DNA of 64,000 nt. It comes from Thermoplasmata archaeon (GTDB taxonomy: Archaea > Thermoplasmatota > Thermoplasmata > Lutacidiplasmatales > UBA184). Positions within the stretch are counted from its first letter, which is position 1. The number at the start of each line of letters is the position of its first letter. The notes beneath the pieces were generated by a model. It saw only the letters and a list, made by a program, of their open reading frames with translations. It was not told where the DNA came from and did no database searches. This document shows positions 35,309 to 43,416 of the stretch, piece after piece. A program made the position numbers and the translations under genes. The stretch is from contig JAJZYB010000003.1 in NCBI GenBank assembly GCA_021806135.1, positions 28,797-92,796 on the forward strand, in the 5' to 3' direction.

Positions 35309-36025
35309 CTAGGTGTACACGAGCCGGACGGCATCCCTTTCGAGGACCGCCTTCTGCTCGGCGGAGAGGGAGTTGGGGTCCAAAGAGACGAGGAAGGCGC
35401 CTTGGTGCTCCATCGCCTTCTCCCTCCCGAGTTCCAAAAGACGCCGCACGCTGCGGAGGTTACCGGACTCCAGCAGGGTCTCCACCCCCGGGAGGATGGC
35501 CACCCGGCCCGGCCCCTGCCCGAGGTGCTGCTCCAAGAGGAAGCCCAGCCGGTCGGCATCGGAGGGAGCGATGACGCCCTCCCCCTCCAGACGGCTGACC
35601 CGGTAGAGCGTGGCGTCCGTGAGCCCGTAGGAGGCCTTCACCGCGCCCGGGGTGTCCCGGGTGAACCCCAGCAGGAGTCGGGGGTCCACCTTTTGCTCGG
35701 AGAACGCCTTCCAGACATCGCTCTCCTTTGCGGTCTCGTAGACCGCGAAGATCTGCTGAGGGGACCAGGAAGGAGGCCGGGTCGGGACCACCGGGGGAGC
35801 GCCTGGGGTGGGGGACCGGGAACGGTGGCGGATCCGCCGCTCCAGGAGCATCGCGGGGAGCCCGAAGAGGATCCCCAGGAGCACGGCGAAGAGGATCAGG
35901 TAGGGTAGCAGCAGGCCGGGGGTGACGAAACCCAGGAGCCATAGGACCAGCGCCAGGACCAGCCCGAGGACCACTCCTGAGGCCGCACTGTTCCGGCCCA
36001 GGGCGAGCGGAGCCTCCCCGGTCAT
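35309..36025 (-). CDS. Membrane protein with DUF835 domain
   Basis: The 238-residue protein has two adjacent membrane helices (ASGVVLGLVLALVLWLLGF and LLPYLILFAVLLGILFGLPA), then a basic linker and a C-terminal DUF835 domain with LLLGFTRDTPGAVKASYGL, ADRLGFLLEQHL and AILPGVETLLESGNLRSVRRLLE. DUF835 is common in Thermococci and Thermoplasmata and is thought to be a signalling or sensory module. The ATG overlaps the stop of the upstream secreted-protein gene. Confidence 0.8.
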   Translation of the reverse strand: MTGEAPLALGRNSAASGVVLGLVLALVLWLLGFVTPGLLLPYLILFAVLLGILFGLPAMLLERRIRHRSRSPTPGAPPVVPTRPPSWSPQQIFAVYETAKESDVWKAFSEQKVDPRLLLGFTRDTPGAVKASYGLTDATLYRVSRLEGEGVIAPSDADRLGFLLEQHLGQGPGRVAILPGVETLLESGNLRSVRRLLELGREKAMEHQGAFLVSLDPNSLSAEQKAVLERDAVRLVYT

Positions 36026-36729
36026 CCCGTCCCTCCCGGGGCCGGGGGGGTGGAACTTCGCAAGTATCGTCGCGCCCGGACCAGGTCGGCGGCCACGGCG
36101 TAGGCCTCATAGATCCCCAAGAGGATGAGCGGGACGGTGAGGATGGTGAGCCCGGAGAAGGGAGGCAGAACCCTCACGTGGAAGGTGGTGTTGCTGATGG
36201 CGTTCCCTCCGCCGTCGTACACGGTCACGGACCCGTCGAAGGTCCCGGAAAGGATGTAGTCGTAGTTGGTCAGGCTGGCGTTGCTCTTCCAGGCTCCCGC
36301 TGCCCCGGCGGGGCACAGGACCGGTCCAGCACTGCTCGAGAGGATGCCCGTGTCGGTGTAGAGGACCACGTTGAAGAGGGAGAGCCGGAAGATGACCTCG
36401 CTCACGGAGGTGGGGGCCACGCAGCTCCAGTTGACGAACAGGAACAGGGGGGTGCCGAAGTTCACCGTGGCCACGCTTCCAGGGGTCACCGTGTTGTTGT
36501 TCGCGAGGGGGGTGGAGCCCACGCTCGGGAGGTTCCCCAGGACGATCCCCGTCTGGGAGAACGGCCCGTTCGTCGGCTGGGGTGGGGGGCCCTTCGCAGG
36601 GGCCGCCGAGGAGAGGCCAGGGATCAACGCCACCGTCAAGAGGAGGCAAAGGAGAACCGCGAGGCCCCTCCAGAGGACGGGTTGGAAACCCTGACGCCCC
36701 CTGCCCCTGGGCGTCCGGTGGTCCATCGA
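36022..36729 (-). CDS. Secreted or cell-surface protein with C-terminal membrane anchor
   Basis: From the ATG at 36729 the protein has 235 residues. A signal sequence (LWRGLAVLLCLLLTVALIPGLSSA) is followed by a Ser/Thr/Asn-rich extracellular domain with several N-glycosylation sequons (NASL, NTTF). It ends in one hydrophobic helix (GLTILTVPLILLGIYEAYAVA) and a short basic tail. Translation may instead start at 36753. A TATA-like GTTTATGAG sits about 25 nt before 36729, favouring the shorter form. Its stop overlaps the DUF835 gene start. No family is recognised. Confidence 0.68.
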   Translation of the reverse strand, partial: SMDHRTPRGRGRQGFQPVLWRGLAVLLCLLLTVALIPGLSSAAPAKGPPPQPTNGPFSQTGIVLGNLPSVGSTPLANNNTVTPGSVATVNFGTPLFLFVNWSCVAPTSVSEVIFRLSLFNVVLYTDTGILSSSAGPVLCPAGAAGAWKSNASLTNYDYILSGTFDGSVTVYDGGGNAISNTTFHVRVLPPFSGLTILTVPLILLGIYEAYAVAADLVRARRYLRSSTPPAPGGTG

Positions 36730-36807
36730 AGGTCGACCCGTCTTCCCGCTCATAAACGTATGGGATTGGCGAGGGGGATCCGGTCCGCAGGACCCGGACG
36801 GTCAGTT

Positions 36808-37458
36808 TCAGGGCGATCCGCCCAAAAGGAACAGTTGCGCGTAATGGTGAGGGCCGGGTTCCCAGGAATCCTTCAAGGAGAGCCCCACGGCGGAGAGGCG
36901 TGCCTCGGCCTCCCTCGGGGTGAGACGGATCTCCAGGGGGGGGCCCTGCGGCGTGCCCTCCTTCTTCCAGTCGAGGTTCACGAACCGTCCCTCCGGTGCG
37001 AGCAGGCGCCGGGCCTCGGTGAGCGTGGGGTCCGGGACATCGTGTAGGACGTTCGCGAGCAGCACGAGCGAGGCCACCGCGTCCGGCAGGGGGATCCGAT
37101 CGTGCGTGCTCCGGACCGGGACGAGGGTGGGTAGCCTCTGGCTCACTTTCCGTTCCTCCAGCAGTTCGATGAGCTCTGCCGAGATGTCCACGGCATAGAC
37201 CCGGCCGGTCGGGCCGACCCGGCGGGCCGCCGGGATGGCGAAGTACCCGGTCCCCGCACCCACCTCCAGTACGGTGGCCCCGGGGGAGAGGCCCACCCGG
37301 TCCCAAAAGCGCTCCGGATCGAGGCTTCGCCTGCGTTCCGGGCTCTCCAGCCGGGCGATCGCGTCCTCCCGGGACCATCCGGCATGGCCCGCGTGGGGAT
37401 GCCCCTCCTGGGCGGAGCGGTGGCCGCCCGCCTGAGTCGCTGGTAGCTTTCCGGACAA
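36808..37458 (-). CDS. Class I SAM-dependent methyltransferase
   Basis: The 216-residue protein (TTG start) has the glycine-rich SAM motif VLEVGAGTGYFAIPAARRVG, motif II VYAVDISAELIELLEE and the LANVLHDVPDP motif of the UbiE/Methyltransf_11 group. The N-terminus is His/Gly-rich (GHPHAGHAG), which could bind metal. Substrate is unknown; arsenite or quinone methylation is a family possibility only. It lies 18 bp after the E1-like fusion gene. Confidence 0.85.
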   Translation of the reverse strand: MSGKLPATQAGGHRSAQEGHPHAGHAGWSREDAIARLESPERRRSLDPERFWDRVGLSPGATVLEVGAGTGYFAIPAARRVGPTGRVYAVDISAELIELLEERKVSQRLPTLVPVRSTHDRIPLPDAVASLVLLANVLHDVPDPTLTEARRLLAPEGRFVNLDWKKEGTPQGPPLEIRLTPREAEARLSAVGLSLKDSWEPGPHHYAQLFLLGGSP

Positions 37459-37476
37459 TCTGGCCTCCGAGAACCG

Positions 37477-38943
37477 TCAGTAAGAGGGGATGCTGGGGTC
37501 CACGTCGGCCGCCCAGGCGTCGAGGCCCCCCTTGAGGTTCCGGACCTTGACGAACCCCATGGACCGGAGGAACTCGGAGGCCTGGGCGCTCCTTCCGCCC
37601 ATTTTGCAGACGAGGACCAGGTCATCGGCGGTGGAAAGCTCTCCCAACCGGTCCGCCAACTGGGCCCGGGGGATCAGTCGGGAGCCGGGAAGGTGATACA
37701 GGTCGAACTCTCCCGGTTCGCGCACGTCCACCAGCACGACCGGCGCCCGGGCGTCCAGCTGCCCTTTGAGCTCCTGCGCGGTGATCTCCGGCCCCGAGGG
37801 GGGTGCCCCCACTCCGCAGAAGGCCTCGTAGTCGATGAGCTTCGTCTGGGTGGGGGTGGGACTGCAGATGGGGCAATCCGGGCTCTTGCGCACCTTGAGC
37901 TCATGGAAGGAGTTGGTGAGGCCGTCGAAGAGGAGCAGCCGACCGAGGAGGGTCTCCCCCTTCCCCAAGAGGATCTTGAGGGTCTCCAGCGCCTGGAGGG
38001 TGCCGATGATGCCGGGGAGCACCCCCAGAACGCCTCCCTCCGCGCACGAGGGGACGAGCCCGGCCGGGGGCGGTTCGGGGTAGAGGCACCGGTAGCAGGG
38101 CCCCGTCCGTGCGTCGAAGACCGTCACCTGGCCCTCGAACCGGTAGATGGACCCGTAGACCACCGGTTTGCGAAGCAGGACCGAGGCGTCGTTGACCAAG
38201 TAACGGGTGGGGAAGTTGTCGGTCCCGTCCACCACCACGTCGTAACCGGAGAGGAGCTCGAACGCATTGGCGCTGGTGAGCCGCCCGTCGTGCCGGACGA
38301 TGGCCACCTCCGGGTTGAGGGCCCTCAGGTGGTCCTCCGCCGCCTGGAGCTTCGCCCGGCCAACGTCCGGGGTGGTGTACAGGATCTGGCGTTGGAGGTT
38401 GCTCTCGTCCACGGTGTCGAAGTCCACCAGGCCGAGCTTCCCCACCCCCGCCGCGGCGAGGTAGAGGGCGAGGGGGCTTCCCAGCCCGCCGGCGCCCACC
38501 ACGAGGACCTTGGAGTCCAGGAGCTTGCGCTGCCCGGCGGCTCCGACCTCGGGGAGGAGGAGCTGGCGGCTGTAGCGTTTCAACTGCTCCCGGGAGAGCG
38601 CCTTCGGGGCTGAGGGAGCGGTGGGTCGGTCCAACCGGCTCAGGGAAGGGTAGGCCACAGCACCGGGGGAGCCCCCGGCGATGGACGGGACGATCCGAAG
38701 GGTGTCCCCTCCCTTCACGGGGGTCGTCTCCCGGCCCAGGTAGCGGATGTCCTCGTCGTTCACGTAGATGGAAACGAAGCTCCGGACGTGTCCGTCCTCG
38801 GTGAAGAGGTGCCGTCGAAGGCCCTGGAAACGGTCCGCCAGGGCTCGGAGGGCCTCGGCCACCGTGGACCCCTCCACCTCGACCCGGGGGGCTCCCTCGG
38901 TGAAGCTGCGTAGCGCCGTGGGGATCTCGATCTTCACGGTCAT
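37477..38943 (-). CDS. Triple fusion: MoaD/ThiS-like ubiquitin fold - E1/MoeB-like adenylyltransferase - rhodanese
   Basis: The 488-residue protein has three parts. Residues 1-91 are a MoaD/ThiS-type sulfur carrier ending SIAGG, with Gly90-Gly91 internal. Residues about 115-365 are an E1-like domain with LLLPEVGAAGQRKLL, VLVVGAGGLGSPLALYLA, zinc-binding CYRC and CPIC pairs, and VPSCAEGGVLG with the candidate active Cys. The last 110 residues are a rhodanese domain with VLVCKMGGRSAQAS as the active loop. Such enzymes make thiocarboxylate on a sulfur carrier. It is followed on the operon by a methyltransferase and preceded by JAMM and cysteine synthase genes. Confidence 0.92.
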   Translation of the reverse strand: MTVKIEIPTALRSFTEGAPRVEVEGSTVAEALRALADRFQGLRRHLFTEDGHVRSFVSIYVNDEDIRYLGRETTPVKGGDTLRIVPSIAGGSPGAVAYPSLSRLDRPTAPSAPKALSREQLKRYSRQLLLPEVGAAGQRKLLDSKVLVVGAGGLGSPLALYLAAAGVGKLGLVDFDTVDESNLQRQILYTTPDVGRAKLQAAEDHLRALNPEVAIVRHDGRLTSANAFELLSGYDVVVDGTDNFPTRYLVNDASVLLRKPVVYGSIYRFEGQVTVFDARTGPCYRCLYPEPPPAGLVPSCAEGGVLGVLPGIIGTLQALETLKILLGKGETLLGRLLLFDGLTNSFHELKVRKSPDCPICSPTPTQTKLIDYEAFCGVGAPPSGPEITAQELKGQLDARAPVVLVDVREPGEFDLYHLPGSRLIPRAQLADRLGELSTADDLVLVCKMGGRSAQASEFLRSMGFVKVRNLKGGLDAWAADVDPSIPSY

Positions 38944-38947
38944 GGAC

Positions 38948-39427
38948 TCACCGGGAGTCCCCCAGGGGAAGGAGCGGAAAAAGCCGCCGGGGCTCGAACG
39001 TCCGCGTCTCCGGGTCCAGTTCGAAGGCCCCGAGCTCCCGGGCGTGCCCCCGCTCCACGGCCAGGACGAGGTAGGCGAACCCGGGCCAGGCGTGGTCCCG
39101 GTCGAACTCGCTGGGAACCGCCGGATGGTCGGGGTGGGAATGGTAGTATCCCACGATGGTCTCCCCGGATCCCTCCAACTCCCGCTCCACGGCGAGGACC
39201 TCCGGTGCGGGGATGACGAAACGGTGGGTCCGTTCCTCGGTCTTGGCGTTGGCCGCTTCCCGCACCGTCCGGACGCTCCGGCGCTCCGAGGGACGCCCGT
39301 CCCAGGGGCCCAGGAGGAAGCCGCAGGCCTCCTCCGGGTAGGCCCGCTCCCCGTGCCGGACGATGGCGAGTCGTGGCGTGGAAGGAAGTTCCACCTCGAC
39401 GAAGGTCTTCCGGAGGACGCCGCTCAT
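38948..39427 (-). CDS. JAMM/MPN+ metalloprotease (Mec/desampylase-like)
   Basis: The 159-residue protein has a complete JAMM zinc site: Glu32/33 in PEEACGFLL, then His96 and His98 in YYHSHPDHPAVPSEFD, with Ser106 and Asp109 (H-x-H-x7-S-x2-D). Homologs cleave ubiquitin-like proteins or, in the CysO-Mec system, release cysteine from a sulfur-carrier adduct. It lies 4 bp before the E1 fusion gene and overlaps the cysteine synthase gene stop (ATGA). That context supports a Mec-like role. Confidence 0.93.
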   Translation of the reverse strand: MSGVLRKTFVEVELPSTPRLAIVRHGERAYPEEACGFLLGPWDGRPSERRSVRTVREAANAKTEERTHRFVIPAPEVLAVERELEGSGETIVGYYHSHPDHPAVPSEFDRDHAWPGFAYLVLAVERGHARELGAFELDPETRTFEPRRLFPLLPLGDSR

Positions 39428-40404
39428 GCCGGGCCCCGTCCGTCCCCCTGGGGGCTCCGGTAGCGGTCTCCCCCGTCCGGGAGGATCGTCACGACCACTC
39501 CTCGGTCCAGGCGGCGGGCCAGTTCGAGCGCCGCATGGACCGCCGCACCGGAGGAGGTTCCCGCGTACAGGCCCTCTTCCCGGGCGAGACGCCGCGCCAC
39601 GGCGATGGCCTCCTCCGTGCTCACCGGGACCTGCTCGTCGATCACCGTGAGGTCCAGGGTGCCGGGGAGCTGGCTCGTGGGCAGGTGCTTCAACCCTTCG
39701 ATCCCGTGGAGGGGTGCATCGGGGACCACCCCCAGGATCTGGAGCGAGGGAGAGCGTTCCTTCAGGTAGCGCCCGGCCCCGGAGATGGTCCCCCCGGTGC
39801 CGATGCCCGCCACGAAGTGGGTGATGATCCCGCAGGTGTCCCTCCAGATCTCCGGTCCGGTGGTCTCGTAGTGGGCCCTGGGGTTCGCCGGATTGTTGTA
39901 CTGGTCGGGGTAGAAGTAGCGGTCCGGGTCCGCCTCCGCGAGTTCCCGGGCGCGCCGTTGGGCCCCGTCGGTACCCTCCAGCGCGTCGGTGAAGGTGATG
40001 GTGGCCCCGTAGGCCTCCAGGCGCTGGAGGCGTTCGGGCCCGGCGTTCCGGGGGATCACGATCTCCACGGGGAAGTTCCAGATGGCGCCCAGGAAGGCGT
40101 AGGCGATCCCGGTGTTCCCGCTCGACGCATCGAGGAGGGTCTTGCCCGGTGAGAACCGGCCTTCGCGCTGCCCCGACTGCACGATCCCGAGGGCGGTCCG
40201 GTCCTTCACCGAGCCCCCGGGGTTGAAGAACTCGGCCTTCGCCCAGAGCTCCACGCCCCGGGGGAGGTCGCCGCCGATCCGGCAGAGCCGGAAGAGCGGG
40301 GTGTTCCCGATCCGGGACGCCGCGTTCCCGTGGGTCTGCGGGACCGGACCGGCCGGGGGCCAGGTCGCTCTCGGAAGCGTGCCCGGGGCGGGGATGCCGG
40401 TCAT
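39424..40404 (-). CDS. Cysteine synthase (CysK/CysM-like PLP enzyme)
   Basis: The 326-residue protein contains the PLP-binding Lys67 in KAEFFNPGGSVKDRTAL and the substrate loop LDASSGNTGIAYA. FVAGIGTGGTISGAGRYLK is the phosphate-binding glycine loop. Fold-type II PLP enzymes of this group make cysteine from O-acetyl- or O-phosphoserine. Location beside a JAMM protease and a sulfur-carrier/E1 fusion favours a CysM-like, protein-thiocarboxylate-dependent reaction; sequence alone does not prove this. Confidence 0.9.
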   Translation of the reverse strand: MTGIPAPGTLPRATWPPAGPVPQTHGNAASRIGNTPLFRLCRIGGDLPRGVELWAKAEFFNPGGSVKDRTALGIVQSGQREGRFSPGKTLLDASSGNTGIAYAFLGAIWNFPVEIVIPRNAGPERLQRLEAYGATITFTDALEGTDGAQRRARELAEADPDRYFYPDQYNNPANPRAHYETTGPEIWRDTCGIITHFVAGIGTGGTISGAGRYLKERSPSLQILGVVPDAPLHGIEGLKHLPTSQLPGTLDLTVIDEQVPVSTEEAIAVARRLAREEGLYAGTSSGAAVHAALELARRLDRGVVVTILPDGGDRYRSPQGDGRGPA

Positions 40405-40444
40405 CTTCGCGGCCCTCCGTGGGTGAGGGGGCCGCTCCGGCCGG

Positions 40445-41107
40445 TCAAACGGCGTTGAGGTGGATCAGGTGCTGACAAGCCACCCCTCCGTGGGAGATCG
40501 CGGTGCCCATCTCCAGGTCCATCGGTCCGATCAGCCGTTCCAGCAGCCGGCGGTCGAACACCTCGCAGATAAGGTGGGCGTGGGAGACCGCCGTGGCCCG
40601 GAAGATGCAGTTGTGCCGGATGAGCTGCGGCACCCCGTTGCGCTCCACCACCTCGGCCCGCTGGCCGAGCCGGTCCAAGACCACCGCCGTGAGGCGGAGC
40701 CGCTCCCGGAGATCGGTGGTCTGGGAGAGCGCGGGGAGCTCCTCGGTCAGGCGGTCGGCCAACTGGTCGGCCGCCCGCTGGAAGAGCAGGGTGAGGTACC
40801 CCTCCCCGCTCTGCTCCAGCACCGCGTCGATGAGCGAGTTCAGCAGAAGCTCGTAGTGGCGAGGGAAGAGCTCCTCCCCCTCCCGGGTCAGCTGGAAGCG
40901 CTTGCGGGGTCTTCCGATCCCCTCCCGGTGGAAGCTCGGCACCACGATCCCCCGCTTGACCAAGCTCTCCAGGTGGGTCCGGATGGCGCTCTCCTGGATG
41001 CCGAGCCGGGAGGAGAGCTCTCCCGCGGTCCGTGGACCCGAGGTGAGCTCCTCCAGGATCTTCCCCTTGGTCCCTTCGCCCAGGAGGAGTTCCGCTGCGC
41101 CGCCCAT
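40445..41107 (-). CDS. sufR: SufR-like Fe-S responsive winged-helix repressor
   Basis: The 220-residue protein has an N-terminal winged helix (TKGKILEELTSGPRTAGELSSRLG, with GRPRKRFQLT as the wing). The C-terminal region has Cys167, Cys181 and Cys211 (HNCIFRATAVSHAHLICEVF and HGGVACQHL), a spacing typical of SufR, which holds an Fe-S cluster. It is divergent from sufC with 141 bp between them, so it probably represses the suf genes when cluster supply is adequate. Confidence 0.85.
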   Translation of the reverse strand: MGGAAELLLGEGTKGKILEELTSGPRTAGELSSRLGIQESAIRTHLESLVKRGIVVPSFHREGIGRPRKRFQLTREGEELFPRHYELLLNSLIDAVLEQSGEGYLTLLFQRAADQLADRLTEELPALSQTTDLRERLRLTAVVLDRLGQRAEVVERNGVPQLIRHNCIFRATAVSHAHLICEVFDRRLLERLIGPMDLEMGTAISHGGVACQHLIHLNAV

Positions 41108-41248
41108 GACTCCCCGGAGTACGGGAAAGCCCCGGGCGGCTATTTGTAGACCGCTTGGCGGAGGTCTCCGTTGCCCGGGGCCAGGATCCTCTCGGTCGGT
41201 CTTGCGGGCTTATATACGGCGCGCCGGTCTTGAAATCCGGGAGCGCCG
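41108..41248. promoter_or_regulatory. sufR-sufC divergent control region
   Basis: For sufC, GCTTATATACG (41208-41218) lies about 31-40 nt before the ATG. For sufR, CTACAAATAGC on the minus strand (about 41140-41150) lies about 33-43 nt before its ATG. Between them GACCGCTTGGCGGAGGTC (41149-41166) is an imperfect inverted repeat, a candidate SufR operator. Confidence 0.5.
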
Positions 41249-42025
41249 ATGAGCGAAGAGCACACCCTGGCCGTGAAGGGGCTGCACGCCTCGGTGGCGG
41301 GGAAGGAGATCCTCAAGGGCGTGACGCTCACGTTGAAGAGCGGGGAGCTGGTGGCCATGATGGGCCCCAACGGTTCCGGGAAGAGCACGCTCGCCTATGC
41401 CCTGGCCGGGCACCCGAAGTACACGATCACCGCCGGGGAGGCGCTGCTGGACGGGAAGAACCTGCTCGCCATGAGCCCGGACCAACGTGCCCGGGCCGGA
41501 CTGTTCCTCGGGTTCCAGTACCCCGTCGAGGTCTCCGGGGTCTCCCTGAGCAAGTTCCTGTGGACCGCCTACAGCCAGATGCATGTGGGGGACGAGGCGG
41601 ACAGCGACCGGTTCGGGGCTGACCTCACCAAGCACCTCGGGTACCTCGGCCTCGACAACTCGTTCCTGAAACGCCCCCTGAACGAGGGGTTCTCGGGAGG
41701 CGAGAAGAAGCGCACGGAGGTGCTCCAGATGGCCACGCTCGCTCCCCGGTTCGCCATCCTCGACGAGCCGGACAGCGGGCTCGACATCGACGCGATCCGG
41801 TCGGTGGGGGAGACGGTGGCGAAGCTGCACAACCCCGGGATGGGGACCATGGTGATCACCCATTACCAGCGGATCCTGAAGTTCATCCGGCCCGATCGGG
41901 TGCACGTCATGGTGGACGGGGTCATCGCGCTGTCGGGGGGTCGGGACCTCGCCGAGGAACTGGAGCGGAAGGGGTACGACTGGGTGAAGGTGGGCCTCGC
42001 GGCCTCCCAGGCCTCCGGCACGTAG
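41249..42025 (+). CDS. sufC: Fe-S assembly ATPase SufC
   Basis: SufC powers the SufBCD scaffold. The 258-residue protein has Walker A MMGPNGSGKSTLAYAL, the SufC-specific FLGFQYPVEVSGVS, the signature FSGGEKKRTEVLQM and Walker B FAILDEPDSGLDIDA with the following H-loop ITHYQRIL. It is the first gene of the plus-strand suf run, followed 8 bp later by sufS. Confidence 0.97.
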   Translation: MSEEHTLAVKGLHASVAGKEILKGVTLTLKSGELVAMMGPNGSGKSTLAYALAGHPKYTITAGEALLDGKNLLAMSPDQRARAGLFLGFQYPVEVSGVSLSKFLWTAYSQMHVGDEADSDRFGADLTKHLGYLGLDNSFLKRPLNEGFSGGEKKRTEVLQMATLAPRFAILDEPDSGLDIDAIRSVGETVAKLHNPGMGTMVITHYQRILKFIRPDRVHVMVDGVIALSGGRDLAEELERKGYDWVKVGLAASQASGT

Positions 42026-42033
42026 GCGGGAGC

Positions 42034-43332
42034 ATGGCACACCCGAGCCCGGCCCGGCCCGAGGCTCCTGCGTCCGCGACGGTCTCACCGCCGGGTGGCC
42101 GCGGGGTGGGGGGGTGCCGCCGGGACTTCCCGATCCTCTCGAGGACCTTCGGGGGTCATCCGCTGGTCTACCTCGACTCGGCCGCCACCAGCCAGAAGCC
42201 ACAGCGCGTGATCGAAGTCGAAGCGGACTTCTATCGTCGGCTCAATGCCAACGTCCACCGGGGGGTCTACGCCCTCTCGGAAGAGGCCACCGAGGCCTAC
42301 GAGGGGGCCCGGGCGAGGGTGGCCCGGTTCCTCCACGCCCGTGACCCGGCGGAGGTGGTCTTCGTCCGGGGGACATCGGAGGCGCTGAACCTCATGGCCG
42401 AGGTGCTCGGCCGGGGACCCCTGAAGGAGGGGGGCCGGATCCTCCTCACGGACATGGAGCACCATTCCAACCTGGTGCCCTGGCAACTCGTCGCGGCGGA
42501 CCGGGGCTGGGAGCTCGACTACGTCGGGGTCACCGACGACGGGGAGCTCTCGCCCGAGGACCTCGACGGGAAGTTGACCCGGGGGACCAGCGTCTTCTCC
42601 TTCACCCACGTCTCCAATGTCCTCGGCACCGTGAACCCGGTGCCCGCCCTGGCCGCCCGGGCCCGGGAGGTCGGTGCCCTCACCATCCTGGACGCCGCCC
42701 AGTCCGCTCCGCACCTGCCCCTCGACGTGCAGGCGTTGGGGGTGGACGCCTTGGCCTTCTCCGGGCACAAGATCTTCGGGCCCACCGGCATCGGCGTCCT
42801 CTGGGTCCGCAAGGAGCTTCTGGAGACCCTGCCCCCCTACCAGGGAGGCGGGGAGATGATCATGGAGGTGACCCGCGAACGGAGCACTTACAAGGACGCC
42901 CCGCTCCGTTTCGAGGCGGGGACCCCCAACACGGCGGGGGCTGTGGTCCTCTCCAGTGCTCTGGACTACGTGGAACATCTGGGGTACGACCGGATGGCCC
43001 ATCACGAGCAGGGGCTGCTGAAGGAGGCCTGGGAGGGCCTCTCCGCCCTGGCCGGGGACGATCTCACGATCTACGGACCCCCCTTGTCCCGAGGGCACGT
43101 GGGGGTGCTCTCCTTCTCGTTGAAGGGGGTCCACCCTCACGATCTCGCGACACTGCTCGATGCGGAGGGGGTGGCTCTCCGGGCGGGCCACCACTGCGCC
43201 CAGCTCCTGATGCGACGCTATGGCGTGTCTGCCCTCTCCCGGGTGAGCTATGGCCCGTACAACGATGCGGAGGACAACCGGGCGTTCCTCCAGGCGATGG
43301 GCAAGGTCTGCCGTCTCTTTCAACGGCCGTGA
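42034..43332 (+). CDS. sufS: Cysteine desulfurase SufS
   Basis: SufS takes sulfur from cysteine for Fe-S assembly. The 432-residue protein has a Gly/Pro-rich N-terminal tail, then YLDSAATSQKPQRVIEV, the PLP Lys motif ALAFSGHKIFGPTGIGVLW and the C-terminal RAGHHCAQLLMRRYG with the active Cys in the SufS-type position. It is 8 bp downstream of sufC. SufU, its usual partner, is encoded at 48.3 kb. Confidence 0.95.
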   Translation: MAHPSPARPEAPASATVSPPGGRGVGGCRRDFPILSRTFGGHPLVYLDSAATSQKPQRVIEVEADFYRRLNANVHRGVYALSEEATEAYEGARARVARFLHARDPAEVVFVRGTSEALNLMAEVLGRGPLKEGGRILLTDMEHHSNLVPWQLVAADRGWELDYVGVTDDGELSPEDLDGKLTRGTSVFSFTHVSNVLGTVNPVPALAARAREVGALTILDAAQSAPHLPLDVQALGVDALAFSGHKIFGPTGIGVLWVRKELLETLPPYQGGGEMIMEVTRERSTYKDAPLRFEAGTPNTAGAVVLSSALDYVEHLGYDRMAHHEQGLLKEAWEGLSALAGDDLTIYGPPLSRGHVGVLSFSLKGVHPHDLATLLDAEGVALRAGHHCAQLLMRRYGVSALSRVSYGPYNDAEDNRAFLQAMGKVCRLFQRP

Positions 43333-43375
43333 CCGCCCTCCGCGGGGAGGTTGTCGGCGCGCTCTTGTCCAAGCA

Positions 43376-43386
43376 ATTAAATACCT
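43376..43386 (+). promoter_or_regulatory. TATA box of sufB
   Basis: ATTAAATACC at 43376-43385 lies 32-41 nt before the sufB ATG in an AT-rich island of the 84-bp sufS-sufB gap. sufB may therefore be transcribed separately as well as by read-through. Confidence 0.5.
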
Positions 43387-43416
43387 TTCTGTGTTGAAAA
43401 GCCTGAAGGTGTACCG

